A DNA stretch of 64,000 bases from Galactobacter valiniphilus (GTDB lineage Bacteria > Actinomycetota > Actinomycetes > Actinomycetales > Micrococcaceae), in the NCBI RefSeq assembly GCF_003575975.1, contig NZ_QQXK01000003.1, positions 1-64,000 on the forward strand, given 5' to 3'. The position numbers were made by a program, and so were the translations under genes. The stretch's first letter is position 1; every line of letters starts with the position of its first letter. The notes beneath the pieces were generated by a model. The model was given only the letters and a program-made list of their open reading frames with translations. It searched no databases and had not been told where the DNA came from. Below, piece by piece: positions 7,771-17,306 of this stretch.

Positions 7771-8895
7771 CTAGAGGCGACCCAGCGCGATGAGCAGCAT
7801 GCGGCGCAGCGGCTCGGCCGCGCCCCACAGCAGCTGGTCGCCCACCGTGAAGGCGGAGAGGTACTGCGGGCCCATCTCGAGCTTGCGCAGGCGGCCCACG
7901 GGGACCGTGAGCGTGCCGGAGGCCGCCACCGGGGTCAGATCCCGCATTGAATCCTCCTTGGTGTTCGGCACCACCTTTGACCACTCGTTGTCCTCGTCGA
8001 GGATGCGGGAGATCTCCTCGATGGAGAGGTCCTCGGTGAGCTTGATGGTCAGCGCCTGCGAGTGCGAGCGCATGGCGCCGATGCGCACGCAGAGGCCGTC
8101 CACCACGATGGAGTCCTCACCGGAGCGGCCGAGGATCTTGTTGGTCTCGACCCCGGCCTTCCACTCCTCCTTGGACTGGCCGTTGCCGAGGTCGGCGTCG
8201 ATCCACGGGATGAGGTTGCCGGCCAGCGGCACGCCGAACTGGCTGGAATCCAGCGCATCACCGCGCTGGGCGGCCAGGATCTTGCGGTCGATCTCGAGGA
8301 TCGCGGAGGCCGGATCGGCCAGCTCGGGCGCCACGGCGGCATTGAGGTCGCCGAACTGGGTCAGGAGCTCGCGCATGTGGCGCGCGCCGCCGCCGGAGGC
8401 CGCCTGGTAGGTCATGGACGTGGCCCATTCGACGAGCCCGTTCTTGAAGAGGCCGCCGAGGCCCATGAGCATGCAGGACACGGTGCAGTTGCCGCCGATG
8501 TAGTCCTTGATGCCGGAGGCCAGGCCGGCGTCGATGACATCGCGGTTGACGGGGTCAAGCACGATGATCGAGGAGTCCTTGACGCGCAGCGTGGAGGCCG
8601 CGTCGATCCACAGGCCGTCCCAGCCGCGCTCGCGCAGCTTGGGGTGCACGGCGGAGGTGTAGTCGCCGCCCTGCGCCGTGACGATGATCGGCAGCTTGGC
8701 CAGCTCATCGAGATCGTAGGCGTCCTTCAGGGCGGGGGCACCCGCGGCGAAGGAGGGCGCGGCGGCGCCGGCCTGGGACGTGGAGAAGAAGACGGGGTCG
8801 AGGTGGGCAAAGTCGCCCTCGTCCACCATGCGCTGCATGAGGACCGAGCCGACCATGCCCCGGTATCCGACAAAACCGACGGCCTGGGGAGTCAT
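7771..8895 (-). CDS. asd: Aspartate-semialdehyde dehydrogenase
   Basis: NADPH-dependent enzyme turning aspartyl-phosphate into aspartate semialdehyde, the branch to lysine/diaminopimelate, threonine and methionine. 374 aa. N-terminal NADP site [18 protein letters not shown] and catalytic Cys in [10 protein letters not shown] at about residue 137. These match the E. coli-type (gammaproteobacterial) enzyme class more than the GATGQVG class usual in corynebacteria and streptomycetes. ATG at 8895 is chosen because TAGCAT lies 7 nt upstream, predicting a leaderless mRNA; an ATG at 8904 overlaps that box. The gene stands alone between the arms of a 27-bp inverted repeat. Confidence 0.93.
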   Translation of the reverse strand: MTPQAVGFVGYRGMVGSVLMQRMVDEGDFAHLDPVFFSTSQAGAAAPSFAAGAPALKDAYDLDELAKLPIIVTAQGGDYTSAVHPKLRERGWDGLWIDAASTLRVKDSSIIVLDPVNRDVIDAGLASGIKDYIGGNCTVSCMLMGLGGLFKNGLVEWATSMTYQAASGGGARHMRELLTQFGDLNAAVAPELADPASAILEIDRKILAAQRGDALDSSQFGVPLAGNLIPWIDADLGNGQSKEEWKAGVETNKILGRSGEDSIVVDGLCVRIGAMRSHSQALTIKLTEDLSIEEISRILDEDNEWSKVVPNTKEDSMRDLTPVAASGTLTVPVGRLRKLEMGPQYLSAFTVGDQLLWGAAEPLRRMLLIALGRL

Positions 8896-8902
8896 GCCCT
8901 CC

Positions 8903-8908
8903 ATGCTA
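8903..8908 (-). promoter_or_regulatory. -10 box TAGCAT of asd (leaderless)
   Basis: Read on the minus strand, TAGCAT is followed by 7 nt and then the asd ATG at 8895, the arrangement expected for a leaderless transcript. Confidence 0.6.
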
Positions 8909-8944
8909 CGGAGGCCCGGGCGCGGCGGCGCTGTCTGTGACGAA

Positions 8945-8979
8945 GGCCCCGCCCTCCCCTTGATGGGGTGGGCGGGGCC
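8945..8979 (-). terminator. Hairpin after the thyA-dfrA operon
   Basis: 15-nt arms (8945-8959, 8965-8979) with one T.T mismatch and a 5-nt loop, in the gap between the last gene of the thyA-dfrA operon and asd. Likely terminator of that operon, placed before the asd promoter; T tract weak. Confidence 0.7.
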
Positions 8980-9005
8980 TTGATGCACGACGGCGGGTGG
9001 CCGGG
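8979..9005. repeat. 27-bp inverted repeat, right copy
   Basis: Exact reverse complement of 7731-7757. It lies in the gap downstream of the 9013 gene, not inside a coding sequence, and brackets asd with the left copy. Confidence 0.9.
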
Positions 9006-9012
9006 GGAGGCG

Positions 9013-9402
9013 CTAGTCCTTGGCCTGGGTGCCGTCCTCGTTGCGCTCGGCGGGCTGCGTGGTGGGCTGCTCGGCGGCGGCGGCGCGTGCGGCCGCAGCG
9101 CACTCGCGGGCCTCGATCTCGAGGGCCTCGCGGGCGTTGAAGGCGTTGATCGCCTCCTCGTCGCTCATGGAGGCGTCGATGGTGCCCTCGAGTTCCTCGA
9201 GGAGGCGCTTGCGCTTGCCGATCATCCAGACGGCGCCCCACACGAAGAGCTGGGTCACGACCACGATGAGGATGATCCCCAGGATCTTGTTGCCGATGAT
9301 GACGCTCCACACGCCCGCCGCGACGCTCACGAGGGCGAGCAGCGGCAGGAGCATGTAGCCGAAGAGGAAGAGCGTCTCGGGACGGCGGGTCAGGTCCTTC
9401 AT
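9013..9402 (-). CDS. Two-helix membrane protein after dfrA
   Basis: Unrecognised 129-aa membrane protein. Hydrophobic segments lie at about residues 12-35 and 39-61 (GYMLLPLLALVSVAAGVW and ILGIILIVVVTQLFVWGAV), then a basic patch GKRKRLLEELE and an acidic, Ala-rich cytoplasmic tail. The ATG lies 3 nt after the dfrA stop, so it is the third gene of the thyA-dfrA operon. Nothing links it to folate metabolism other than position. Confidence 0.7.
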   Translation of the reverse strand: MKDLTRRPETLFLFGYMLLPLLALVSVAAGVWSVIIGNKILGIILIVVVTQLFVWGAVWMIGKRKRLLEELEGTIDASMSDEEAINAFNAREALEIEARECAAAARAAAAEQPTTQPAERNEDGTQAKD

Positions 9403-9405
9403 GGT

Positions 9406-9978
9406 TCAGGCGGCCTTTCGTTTCCAGGCCTCGAAGCGGTAGCCGGGCCCGGAGGGGGAGGGGTGGAAGGTGTCTGGGGAGGGGGAGGCGGAGTGCAGCT
9501 CGTAGCCCGGGCCCAGCTCGGGCGCGCGGGTGTCGCCGTCCGGCACCTCGAGGTCGAGGACCGTCACGAGCACCACATCGGGCAGCTGCGCGGCCAGGGC
9601 CTGGGCGTAGACGGCGCCGCCGCCTGTGATCCAGGTCAGCTCGCCGCCCTCGCGCGTCGCCGCGTCCTCGAGCGCCTCGGCCAGCGTGGCGTGCGCCGTG
9701 GCGCCCTGGTCCGTGAGTGCCGCGGCGCGGGCCGGGTCGCCCGTGAGCACGAGGTTGCTGCGCCCGGGGAAGGGGCGGAAGCGGGCCGGGATGGACTCCC
9801 ACGTGCCGCGGCCCATGATCACGGGGTGGCCCCACGTGCTGGCCTTGAAATGGGCAAGATCCTCCGGGGCGTGCCAGGGCATGTCGCCGTCGCGCCCGAT
9901 CACGCCGTCGCGCGAACGGGCCCAGATGGCGCCGACGGCGCGCGGGGGCAGATCAGGCAGCTGAAGGTCCTGGCTCAT
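9406..9978 (-). CDS. folA: Dihydrofolate reductase
   Basis: Cytosolic NADPH-dependent enzyme regenerating tetrahydrofolate from the dihydrofolate released by thymidylate synthase. 190 aa. Visible: GAIWARSRDGVIGRDGDMPW, HAPEDLAHFK with the substrate-binding acidic residue, the NADPH site VIMGRGTWESIP, and WITGGGAVYAQAL. The C-terminal part is somewhat longer than the common 160 aa. The ATG overlaps the thyA stop by one base (TGATG), so the two steps of dTMP synthesis are translationally coupled. Confidence 0.93.
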   Translation of the reverse strand: MSQDLQLPDLPPRAVGAIWARSRDGVIGRDGDMPWHAPEDLAHFKASTWGHPVIMGRGTWESIPARFRPFPGRSNLVLTGDPARAAALTDQGATAHATLAEALEDAATREGGELTWITGGGAVYAQALAAQLPDVVLVTVLDLEVPDGDTRAPELGPGYELHSASPSPDTFHPSPSGPGYRFEAWKRKAA

Positions 9979-10784
9979 CAGACGGCGATGGGGGCCTTGA
10001 TGCCCGGGTGGTGCCGGTAGCCGACGACCTCGAAGTCCTCGAAGTCGTACTCGAAGAGGCTCTCCGGGGTGCGGGCGAGCTTGAGCGTGGGGAAGGGGTA
10101 GACCTCGCGCGAGAGCTGCTCCTTGGCCTGCTCCACGTGGTTGTCGTAGAGGTGCACGTCCCCGCCGGTCCACACGAACTCGCCGGCCTTGAGGCCCGTC
10201 TGCTCGGCGACCATGCGCGTGAGCAGGGCGTAGGAGGCGATGTTGAAGGGCACCCCGAGGAACAGGTCGGCGCTGCGCTGGTAGAGCTGGCAGGAGAGCG
10301 TGCCGTCGGCCACGTAGAACTGGAACATGGCGTGGCACGGGGGCAACGCCATCTCGTCGACCTCGGCCGGGTTCCAGGCCGAGACGATGTGGCGGCGCGA
10401 ATCCGGGTTGGAGCGGATCTGCTCCACGACCTTGGCGATCTGGTCGATGTGCTCGCCCTCCGGCGTGGGCCACGAACGCCACTGCACGCCGTAGACCGGG
10501 CCCAGGTCGCCGTTCTGGTCAGCCCACTCGTCCCAGATGGACACGCCGCGTTCCTGCAACCAGCGCACGTTCGAGTCGCCGCGCAGGAACCACAGCAGCT
10601 CCAGCGCCACGGACTTGAAGTGCACACGCTTGGTGGTGATGAGCGGGAACTCCTCGTCCGCCAGCGAGAAGCGCAACTGACGGCCGAACACGCTGCGCGT
10701 GCCCGTCCCCGTGCGATCGCTCTTGTGCGTTCCGTTTTCGAGGACGTCGCGCAGGAGGTCCTCGTACTGGGTGTTCACGCTCAT
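9978..10784 (-). CDS. thyA: Thymidylate synthase ThyA
   Basis: Converts dUMP and methylenetetrahydrofolate to dTMP and dihydrofolate. 268 aa. N-terminal [12 protein letters not shown] phosphate-binding motif, the catalytic Cys in [13 protein letters not shown], and [11 protein letters not shown] near the C-terminus. ATG at 10784 is chosen over the GTG at 10790 because a TAGACT box lies exactly 7 nt before it, predicting a leaderless mRNA. First gene of thyA-dfrA-membrane protein. Confidence 0.95.
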   Translation of the reverse strand: MSVNTQYEDLLRDVLENGTHKSDRTGTGTRSVFGRQLRFSLADEEFPLITTKRVHFKSVALELLWFLRGDSNVRWLQERGVSIWDEWADQNGDLGPVYGVQWRSWPTPEGEHIDQIAKVVEQIRSNPDSRRHIVSAWNPAEVDEMALPPCHAMFQFYVADGTLSCQLYQRSADLFLGVPFNIASYALLTRMVAEQTGLKAGEFVWTGGDVHLYDNHVEQAKEQLSREVYPFPTLKLARTPESLFEYDFEDFEVVGYRHHPGIKAPIAV

Positions 10785-10791
10785 GCGCACC

Positions 10792-10797
10792 AGTCTA
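10792..10797 (-). promoter_or_regulatory. -10 box TAGACT of thyA (leaderless)
   Basis: TAGACT on the minus strand, then 7 nt, then the thyA ATG. Identical hexamer and spacing to the 5046 gene promoter. Confidence 0.65.
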
Positions 10798-10853
10798 GGC
10801 GTCGGCCGGGGGCCGCCGCGCGAGGCGTGGTCAGCCCCGCCCGGCCCCGCCGT

Positions 10854-11204
10854 TCAGGCGGCGTGGCGCCCCTGCGGCGCCGCGCCGTCGTCGTCCTGCC
10901 CGGCCACGAGCCACTGATACTGCGAGAAGCGATCGAGGTATTGGGCCACGTAGGAGCACGTGGGGATGACGCGCTTGTCGAGGGCCCACACGCGTTCAAG
11001 CACGATCGTCACGAGCGCCCGCGCATAGCCGTGGCGCGAGAACTCCTCCTTGATGATCGTGTGCTGCAGATCCAGCACGCCGTCCTCCTCGACGTAGCCG
11101 AGGAAGCCGATGTACTCCTCGCCGTCGAAGAGCGAAAAGCGCCCCTGCTCGGCGTCCAGGAGCACGCGCAGCTTCTCGTGGGCGATGAGCGGTGTCTGCG
11201 ACAT
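10854..11204 (-). CDS. GNAT-like N-acetyltransferase, small YjdJ type
   Basis: 116-aa protein of the short GNAT family (COG2388-like). The core is YIGFLGYVEEDGVLDLQHT followed by EEFSRHGYARALV, which matches the acetyl-CoA-binding helix of minimal GNAT folds, and a PTCSYVAQYLDR segment typical of YjdJ relatives. AGGAGG stands 6 nt before the ATG at 11204. It lies between mutT1 and thyA; substrate unknown. Confidence 0.75.
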   Translation of the reverse strand: MSQTPLIAHEKLRVLLDAEQGRFSLFDGEEYIGFLGYVEEDGVLDLQHTIIKEEFSRHGYARALVTIVLERVWALDKRVIPTCSYVAQYLDRFSQYQWLVAGQDDDGAAPQGRHAA

Positions 11205-11266
11205 GGGAGCCTCCTGATGAGCGGTCGGTGAGGGAAAACGAGCGTAGCGCGCCGGGCGCGCGGGCG

Positions 11267-12244
11267 TCAGTCGTCGAAGGGCTCGTGGATCTCCACGGAG
11301 ACGATCTTGTCCGAGCGGTCGAGCGGGCGCTGCACCACGATGACGGCGCCGGGGCGCAGGTACGGATCGCGCGTGGGCAGCGCGACGGCGGCCCCCGCCG
11401 TTGAACGCGAACGCAGCACGGAGAGCAACACGGGCAGCACCGGGCGGTGCGTGCACACGAGCGTGGCCTTCGCCTTCCCCAGCTGCTTCTCCAACACCTT
11501 GGCTGCCTTGGCCGGCTGCCGCGCCGCCGCGTGCTCCGTGAGCGCCGGGGCCGTGCGGATCTGCAGCTCGCGCAGGGCGGCGTAGGGGCGCACGGTCTGC
11601 AGGCAGCGCAGCCACGGGCTGCTGACCACGCGCTCGGGGCGCCAGGCCATGAGCATGGCGGCGAGGGCCGAGGCCTGGCGCTTGCCGGAGGTTGCGAGCG
11701 GGCGCTCGCCCTCCTCGCGGGTCCAGCCGGCGCGCGGCTTGGCCTTGGCGTGCCGGGCCAGCACGAGCGGCACGGTGTCCAAGCGGCCGGCCGCGAAGGC
11801 CTCCTCGAGGGCGTCGAGCGGGACGCGGTCCACCGCATTGCTGAGCAGGGCGCGGGCGTCCGCCACGCTGAGCCACTCGAGCGAGTCCACCTCGCCGCCG
11901 TCGGCCACGGCCTCGGAGGAGACCTTGGCCGCCCAGTAGAAAACGACCTTGGTGCCCTTGGCCACCTCGTAGCTCACCGCGGGCAACGGGATGCCGAGCG
12001 AGATGCGCAGCCCCACCTCCTCGCGGACCTCGCGCACGGCGCATTCGGCCACGGACTCGCCGAGGTCCAGCTTGCCCTTGGGGAAGGAGTAGTCGTCGTA
12101 CTTGGGGCGGTGGATGACCAGCACCTCGAGCCGCCCCTTGCGGCGGCGCCACGGAAGGGCGCCGCCGGCCACGACGGCAAAGGTCACCTTGGCGAGTTCC
12201 GGCTCGTCGCAGGAACGCACCGGGAGTACTGCATCCGTGCTCAT
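11267..12244 (-). CDS. mutT1: MutT1-type Nudix hydrolase with histidine phosphatase domain
   Basis: 325-aa two-domain protein. The N-terminal Nudix domain has the full box [22 protein letters not shown] (about residues 57-79). The C-terminal half is a histidine phosphatase domain beginning [11 protein letters not shown] (RHG-type) with a later CTHRPVLP motif. Mycobacterial MutT1 of the same layout hydrolyses 8-oxo-dGTP and diadenosine polyphosphates. The ATG overlaps the ppk stop (ATGA), and ppk next to mutT1 is also seen in mycobacteria, so shared phosphate-anhydride metabolism is plausible. Confidence 0.88.
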   Translation of the reverse strand: MSTDAVLPVRSCDEPELAKVTFAVVAGGALPWRRRKGRLEVLVIHRPKYDDYSFPKGKLDLGESVAECAVREVREEVGLRISLGIPLPAVSYEVAKGTKVVFYWAAKVSSEAVADGGEVDSLEWLSVADARALLSNAVDRVPLDALEEAFAAGRLDTVPLVLARHAKAKPRAGWTREEGERPLATSGKRQASALAAMLMAWRPERVVSSPWLRCLQTVRPYAALRELQIRTAPALTEHAAARQPAKAAKVLEKQLGKAKATLVCTHRPVLPVLLSVLRSRSTAGAAVALPTRDPYLRPGAVIVVQRPLDRSDKIVSVEIHEPFDD

Positions 12245-14460
12245 GCGCGGTGCGACCCCGTGGAGCGCTCGCGGGAGCGCAGCAGGTACTCCTGGATGTC
12301 CAGCAGCGGCTCGCCCTCCGGCCCGTGGGCGTGACGCGTCCAGGCGCCCTCGGCGTCGAGGTGCCAGGACGAGGTGCCCTCGTCGAGGTAGCGATCCATG
12401 AGGGTCACGAGATCGCTCTTCTCCTCGGGGTCGCTGAGGGAGACGAGGGCCTCCACGCGGCGGTCGAGGTTGCGGTGCATCATGTCGGCCGAGCCGATGT
12501 ACACGGCGGCGTCCCCGCCGTTGCCGAAGCAGAACACGCGCGAGTGCTCAAGGAAGCGTCCAAGGATGGAGCGCACCCGGATGTTCTCGCTCAGGCCGGG
12601 CACGCCCGGGCGGATGGCGCAGATGCCGCGCACGATGACGTCGACCTTCACGCCGGCCTGCGAGGCGCGGTAGAGGGCGTCGATGATCGCCTCGTCCACC
12701 ATCGAGTTGACCTTGATGATGACGCGGCCGGGCAGGCCGGCGCGCACGTGGGCGATCTCCCGCTCGATCAGGTCGATGAGGCCGGAGCGCAGCGAGCGCG
12801 GCGCCACGAGCAGGCGCTTGAAGGTCGTCTTGGGCGCGTAGCCGGAGAGCTGGTTGAAGAGCTTCGAGACGTCCTCGCCGACCTGCGGATCGCAGGTCAG
12901 CAGGCCCAGGTCCTCGTAGTAACGGGCCGTGCGCGGGTGGTAGTTGCCCGTGCCGATGTGCACGTAGCGGCGCAGGGTGTCGCCCTCGCGGCGCACCACG
13001 AGCGAGAGCTTCGAGTGCGTCTTGAGGCCAACGATGCCGTAGACCACGTGCACGCCGGCCTGCTCGAGCTTGCGGGCCCAGGAGATGTTGGCCTGCTCGT
13101 CGAAGCGGGCCTTGATCTCCACGAGGGCCAGGACCTGCTTGCCCGCCTCGGCGGCGTCGATCAGGGCGTCCACGATGGGGGAGTCGCCCGAGGTGCGGTA
13201 CAGCGTCTGCTTGATCGCCTGCACCTTGGGGTCGGCCGCCGCCTGCTCCAGAAATGCCTGCACGCTCGTGGAGAAGGAGTCGTAGGGGTGGTGCAGCAGG
13301 ATGTCGCGGCGGCGCACGGCGGCAAAGACGTTCGCGGCCTTGGAGGTCTCGGACTCGTTGAGGTAGCGCGAGGTGCGGGCCAGGTGCTTGGGGTAGTGCA
13401 GCGCCGGGCGATCGATCGAGGCGATCGCTCCGAGGCCGCGCAGATCCAGCGGGGAGGGGAGCGAGAAGACCTCGTCCTCCTCGACACCGAGCTCGCGGAC
13501 CAGCAGCTGGTACACCGACGAGGAGATATCGTCGGCGATCTCGAGGCGGACCGGCGGGCCGAAGCGGCGGCGCAGCAGCTCCTTCTCGAGGGCCTGTAGG
13601 AGGTTCTCGGCGTCGTCCTCCTCGACCTCGAGGTCCTCGTTGCGGGTCACGCGGAAGGTGTGGTGCTCCACGACCTCCATGCCGGGGAAGAGCAGGTCGA
13701 GGTGCTCGGCGATGACGTCTTCGAGCGAGATGAAGCGCGCGGGGCTCTCGGCGCTGTGGCCGGCGCGCGGTCCGTCCACCGACACGAGGCGCGGCAGCAC
13801 GTCCGGCACCTTGACCCTCGCGAAGAGCTGCTTGCCCGTGAGCGGATTGCGCACCAGGACGGCGAGGTTGAGGGAGAGGCCCGAGATGTACGGGAAGGGG
13901 TGCGCGGGGTCCACGGCCAGCGGCGTCAGGATCGGGAAGACCTGGTCGCGGAACCACGTGTGCAGGCGCTCCTGCGTGGCGGCATCGAGCTGATCCCAGC
14001 GCAGGAGGGAGATGTTCTCCTCGGCCAGGCGCGGGCGCACGAGCTCGGAGAAGGCGGCGGCGTGGCGGACCTGAAGCTCGTGGGCGCGCTGCAGGATCTG
14101 CTCGAGCTGATCCAGCGGGTTCACGCCGGCGGCGCTCGGCACGGCGATGCCGGCCGCGATGCGGCGCTTCAGGCCGGCCACGCGGACCATGAAGAACTCG
14201 TCGAGGTTGGAGGCGAAAATGGAGAGGAAGTTGACCCGCTCCAGCAGGTACAGCTCGGGGTCCTCGGCGAGCTCGAGGACGCGCGCGTTGAAGTCGAGCC
14301 AGCTCATCTCCCGATCGAGGAAGCGATCGAGGGAGAAACCGCCCTCCGGCTCGGCCGCCGGCGCGAACTCTGGGAGCTCGATGCGGTCGACGGTGGCCTT
14401 GGACGGGGTGACGTCGCGGTCGCCATAGTCTGGCGACGACGGGGTCTGGGTGGCTTCCAC
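12241..14460 (-). CDS. ppk1: Polyphosphate kinase Ppk1
   Basis: Reversibly transfers the ATP gamma-phosphate to inorganic polyphosphate at the membrane or in the cytosol. About 739 aa, usual for actinobacteria. Visible: [19 protein letters not shown] and [19 protein letters not shown] in the N domain, the phosphorylated-His region [34 protein letters not shown], and [16 protein letters not shown] at 14460 is chosen because AAGGAGAGG precedes it and the family starts shortly before the [10 protein letters not shown] segment. Coupled to mutT1 by a 4-nt overlap. Confidence 0.95.
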   Translation of the reverse strand: MEATQTPSSPDYGDRDVTPSKATVDRIELPEFAPAAEPEGGFSLDRFLDREMSWLDFNARVLELAEDPELYLLERVNFLSIFASNLDEFFMVRVAGLKRRIAAGIAVPSAAGVNPLDQLEQILQRAHELQVRHAAAFSELVRPRLAEENISLLRWDQLDAATQERLHTWFRDQVFPILTPLAVDPAHPFPYISGLSLNLAVLVRNPLTGKQLFARVKVPDVLPRLVSVDGPRAGHSAESPARFISLEDVIAEHLDLLFPGMEVVEHHTFRVTRNEDLEVEEDDAENLLQALEKELLRRRFGPPVRLEIADDISSSVYQLLVRELGVEEDEVFSLPSPLDLRGLGAIASIDRPALHYPKHLARTSRYLNESETSKAANVFAAVRRRDILLHHPYDSFSTSVQAFLEQAAADPKVQAIKQTLYRTSGDSPIVDALIDAAEAGKQVLALVEIKARFDEQANISWARKLEQAGVHVVYGIVGLKTHSKLSLVVRREGDTLRRYVHIGTGNYHPRTARYYEDLGLLTCDPQVGEDVSKLFNQLSGYAPKTTFKRLLVAPRSLRSGLIDLIEREIAHVRAGLPGRVIIKVNSMVDEAIIDALYRASQAGVKVDVIVRGICAIRPGVPGLSENIRVRSILGRFLEHSRVFCFGNGGDAAVYIGSADMMHRNLDRRVEALVSLSDPEEKSDLVTLMDRYLDEGTSSWHLDAEGAWTRHAHGPEGEPLLDIQEYLLRSRERSTGSHRA

Positions 14461-14575
14461 GTGGCCTCTCCTTGAGGTGGTGCGTCTGGCGCGGTTCGTG
14501 ATGAAAGCATGGCTGACCACGTCGTCGGCTGTGCTGTCTCTCACCTTAGTCACAAGGGCATGCGCCTCACAGAAC

Positions 14576-15556
14576 CTACGGCTCGACGTCGGGGCGCGGC
14601 TTGGCGTACATGACGTCGCCGTCCCAGCGTTCAAAGCCGAGCGAACGGTACAGGCGCACGGCTGCCTCGTTGTCGGCGTCGACGTAGAGCATGACCGAGC
14701 CCAGGCCGGCGTCGGCCAGGTACCGCAGGCCGGCGAGGGTGACGGCGCGGCCGAGGCCGCGACCCTGGGAGGCCGGGGAGATCCCGACGACGTAGACCTC
14801 GCCCACGGCGGGATGCTGGGCGCCCCTGGCATCGGTGGAGGCGGGGTGCACCTTGGTCCAGTGGAAGCCGAGCAGCGTGCCATCGGCGTCCTCGGCGAGG
14901 AGGAATCCGGCCGGGTCGAACCAGGGGGAGCGCTCGCGCTCGCGCAGATCGGCGAGGGTGAGGGCGCCCTGTTCGGGGTGGTGGGCAAAGGCCGCGGCGT
15001 TGAGCGCGAGCCAGGCTTCCTCGTCGGCGTCCGGCTCGAAGGCGCGCAGCCGCACGCCCTCCGGCAGCGTCGGCGCGGGCCACGCGGTGCTCTTGGCCCG
15101 CAGCCGCCAGAGCTGGCGGACCGGGGCGTAGCCGTGGAGCGCGGCGAGGCTGGCCGCCGCCTCCGAGTCGCCGTGGGACCACGCCGTGAGCTCCTCGTCC
15201 CCGTTCGCCTCGGCGACGGCGGCGGCGAGCTGGTCACCCACGCCGTGGCCGCGTTCCTCAGGGCGCACCACGAGCTCGAGCACGGACGGCTGGCCCGGGC
15301 CGCGCGTGATGATGGCGGCGCCGATGATCTCGTCGTCGTCGTGCTCTGGGCCCGCGCTCAAGAGCGCAATGTGACCCGAGATGACGGCGGCATCGTCCCC
15401 GCTGCGCAGGGCGCTCCAGGTTTGATCGTTAAACGGGGGAGTCCCGTCCGCCTCCTCGGCGGCGGCCGCCAGCTGGCCAAGGGCCGACATCGTGGCGGGG
15501 GTGGGGCGGCCGCTGAAGCGGCGCAGGTTCCACTCGGGGCGGGGGTCGGTGCTCAT
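14576..15556 (-). CDS. mshD: Mycothiol synthase MshD
   Basis: Acetylates Cys-GlcN-Ins with acetyl-CoA in the last step of making mycothiol, the main thiol of actinobacteria. 326 aa with two GNAT repeats: an N-terminal one with [15 protein letters not shown] (acetyl-CoA loop) and a C-terminal one with [18 protein letters not shown] and [23 protein letters not shown] at 15556 is supported by a TACCGT box 6 nt upstream. Next to the GlnR-type regulator, an arrangement shared with mycobacteria. Confidence 0.93.
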   Translation of the reverse strand: MSTDPRPEWNLRRFSGRPTPATMSALGQLAAAAEEADGTPPFNDQTWSALRSGDDAAVISGHIALLSAGPEHDDDEIIGAAIITRGPGQPSVLELVVRPEERGHGVGDQLAAAVAEANGDEELTAWSHGDSEAAASLAALHGYAPVRQLWRLRAKSTAWPAPTLPEGVRLRAFEPDADEEAWLALNAAAFAHHPEQGALTLADLRERERSPWFDPAGFLLAEDADGTLLGFHWTKVHPASTDARGAQHPAVGEVYVVGISPASQGRGLGRAVTLAGLRYLADAGLGSVMLYVDADNEAAVRLYRSLGFERWDGDVMYAKPRPDVEP

Positions 15557-15562
15557 GCCACC

Positions 15563-15568
15563 ACGGTA
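15563..15568 (-). promoter_or_regulatory. -10 box TACCGT of mshD (leaderless)
   Basis: On the minus strand TACCGT is followed by 6 nt and the mshD ATG. The box lies between glnR and mshD, so mshD can be transcribed separately. Confidence 0.5.
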
Positions 15569-15614
15569 GACGGGCCGGTGCCGCTGGGCGAGACCGGGAA
15601 GCGGACCGGTGCGC

Positions 15615-16298
15615 TCAGGCGCTCGCGGTTCCCTCGCCGTCGGCGCTGAAGCGGTAGCCAACATTGCGCACCGTGCCGATGAGCTGCTCGTGATCGGGGC
15701 CGAGCTTGGCGCGCAGGCGGCGCACGTGGACGTCGACGGTGCGGGTGCCTCCGAAGTAGTCGTAGCCCCAGACCTCCTGCAGCAGGATCTCGCGCGTGAA
15801 CACGCGGCCCGGGTGAGCTGCGAGGTGCTTGAGGAGCTCGAACTCCTTGAAGGTGAGGTTCAGGGGCCGGCCTGCGACCTTGGCCGTGTACGAGTCCTCG
15901 TCGATGACGACGCCGTGGACCTTGATGCGCGCCGGCGCCGGCTCGGGTTCGGCGCTGCGCCGGGCCGCGAGGCGCAGGCGCGCCTCGACCTCGGCGGGGC
16001 CGGCGGTCGCGAGGATGACGTCGTCCGCGCCCCAGGCGGGGCCGACGACGGCCATGCCGCCCTCGGTCAGGGCCAACAAGACGGGGGTGCTCAGGCGCAG
16101 GGCGCGGGCCGATTGGCACAGGGCGCGGGCGCCGACCAGATCGCTGCGGGCGTCCACGAGCAAGACGTCGGCCTGGGCGCCGCGGACGAGCGAGGCGTTC
16201 TCGGCCGGGGCGGCGACGACCTCGTGCCCCAGCAGCTGGAGGGAGGGCAACACGGAGTCCGGTTCGGATGCAGCCGTCAACAGCAGGACCTGGGCCAC
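15615..16298 (-). CDS. glnR: GlnR-like OmpR-family response regulator
   Basis: 227-aa regulator with a degenerate receiver domain (residues 1-115) and an OmpR-type winged helix (about 130-225; [45 protein letters not shown]). An Asp is kept in VLLVDARSD, but the acidic pocket normally needed for phosphorylation is not evident. This matches GlnR, the nitrogen regulator of actinobacteria, an orphan regulator working without a kinase; no kinase gene is nearby. GTG at 16298 is chosen because AGGAGG lies 6 nt upstream; the ATG at 16313 has none. Neighbour mshD supports orthology with the mycobacterial locus. Confidence 0.82.
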   Translation of the reverse strand: MAQVLLLTAASEPDSVLPSLQLLGHEVVAAPAENASLVRGAQADVLLVDARSDLVGARALCQSARALRLSTPVLLALTEGGMAVVGPAWGADDVILATAGPAEVEARLRLAARRSAEPEPAPARIKVHGVVIDEDSYTAKVAGRPLNLTFKEFELLKHLAAHPGRVFTREILLQEVWGYDYFGGTRTVDVHVRRLRAKLGPDHEQLIGTVRNVGYRFSADGEGTASA

Positions 16299-16397
16299 CT
16301 GTCGCCTCCTCATGAGAAAGGGTGTTCTTGCGCCGCGAGAACCGGTGTGTCTGGGGTATCTCAGGCGCTGGTCAGTCTACGCACGCCCATGTGACGG

Positions 16398-16419
16398 GCA
16401 TGTTGCGTGCGCAACATGC
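16398..16419. promoter_or_regulatory. Perfect inverted repeat, candidate operator
   Basis: GCATGTTGCG-TG-CGCAACATGC, two 10-nt arms around a 2-nt centre, in the gap between divergent glnR and the 16475 membrane gene. It does not resemble the published GlnR box (GTnAC-n6-GnAAC), so another dimeric regulator may bind here. Confidence 0.6.
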
Positions 16420-16474
16420 GACGACGGTGGTCCGCCTCGGGCGCGCGGCCGGGCGCATGCGGCAGGATGAGGGG

Positions 16475-17125
16475 GTGCGTATCCCCAGCCTGCTCTTGAC
16501 CATGGTGGCCGCCGCGGCCGTGCTGCTGGTGCCGACCGTGGTGCCAGCCGAGGCCGCCACCGCGGCGTCCGCCGTCGCGCTCGGGCTCCTCGTGGGCATC
16601 GTGGCCGGAGCGTGGCCGCGCGTCACGGGGCTGCGCCCGGCGCTGGCCTCCTCCGCCGTGCTGGCGCTCAGCGGCGGCGCCGCGCTCGCCACCTCCCTCG
16701 CCCTCCCGCTGGACGTCGCGCTCGCGTGGTGGCCCGCGTGCCTGGCGGTGGGTCTCCTCCTGACCTTTGTGGTGCAGCTCCTGCGCGGGCACGAGGCCCA
16801 GGGCAAGGTCGGCGCGCTCTCCGCCGGCGCGGCCGGCCTGCTCGTCGTCGTGTCCTCCGCCGGCTGGGGCGTGTGGTTGCGCCAGGCCGGCTCGCTCTCT
16901 GAGGTGTCGGTCGGCGCCCTCTGGGCCGCGGGCGGAAGCGTCCTCGCCCTGGGCCTCGTCGCCGCCGCGCTCCTGCGCTCCGTGACGAACGGCTGGGGGG
17001 CCGAGAGCCCCGCCGCGCCGGGCGAGGCGCGCCGCCTGGGCCGCCTGGCATGGATCGCAGCGGGGCTCGCGTGTGTGCTGGCCGCCGGCCTGCCCGCCGC
17101 CCTGATCTCGCAACTCGTGGCGTAG
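16475..17125 (+). CDS. Multi-pass membrane protein
   Basis: Unrecognised 216-aa integral membrane protein, about seven hydrophobic segments spread from residue 4 to the C-terminus (for example ALAWWPACLAVGLLLTFVVQ and LLVVVSSAGWGVWL), with few charged loops. GTG at 16475 is chosen because a CAGGAT hexamer lies 6 nt upstream and upstream sequence codes for no membrane-like residues; GAGGGG immediately before the GTG is too close to act as a normal ribosome binding site. Divergent from glnR across a 22-bp palindrome. Function unknown. Confidence 0.65.
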   Translation: MRIPSLLLTMVAAAAVLLVPTVVPAEAATAASAVALGLLVGIVAGAWPRVTGLRPALASSAVLALSGGAALATSLALPLDVALAWWPACLAVGLLLTFVVQLLRGHEAQGKVGALSAGAAGLLVVVSSAGWGVWLRQAGSLSEVSVGALWAAGGSVLALGLVAAALLRSVTNGWGAESPAAPGEARRLGRLAWIAAGLACVLAAGLPAALISQLVA

Positions 17126-17163
17126 GCCCGCGACACCGACGCGGCGGCGTCGCTCAGAGCGGC

Positions 17164-17169
17164 TAGTAT
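17164..17169 (+). promoter_or_regulatory. -10 box TAGTAT, leaderless
   Basis: TAGTAT, 7 nt, then the ATG at 17177. Same spacing as at 5033, 8903 and 10792. Confidence 0.6.
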
Positions 17170-17176
17170 GGGCCGC

Positions 17177-17296
17177 ATGCATGGTGAATTCATGGGTCTC
17201 GAAATCTTCTTCTACTGCCTGCTGGGCGTCGCTGGCCTGGCCATGGCGGGCTTTGCCGGTCTGGTGATCGCAAAGCTGTTCAAGGGCCAGAAGTAG
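17177..17296 (+). CDS. 39-aa single-helix membrane protein
   Basis: Very small protein with one hydrophobic helix of about 23 residues (FFYCLLGVAGLAMAGFAGL) and a basic C-terminus ending KLFKGQK. Start supported by a TAGTAT -10 box at leaderless distance. It ends 10 nt before the nitrobindin gene, so the two probably form one transcript with ygfZ. No known family recognised. Codon use is like the neighbours and the frame is closed, so I think it is real. Confidence 0.6.
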   Translation: MHGEFMGLEIFFYCLLGVAGLAMAGFAGLVIAKLFKGQK

Positions 17297-17306
17297 GTCC
17301 TGCGCC

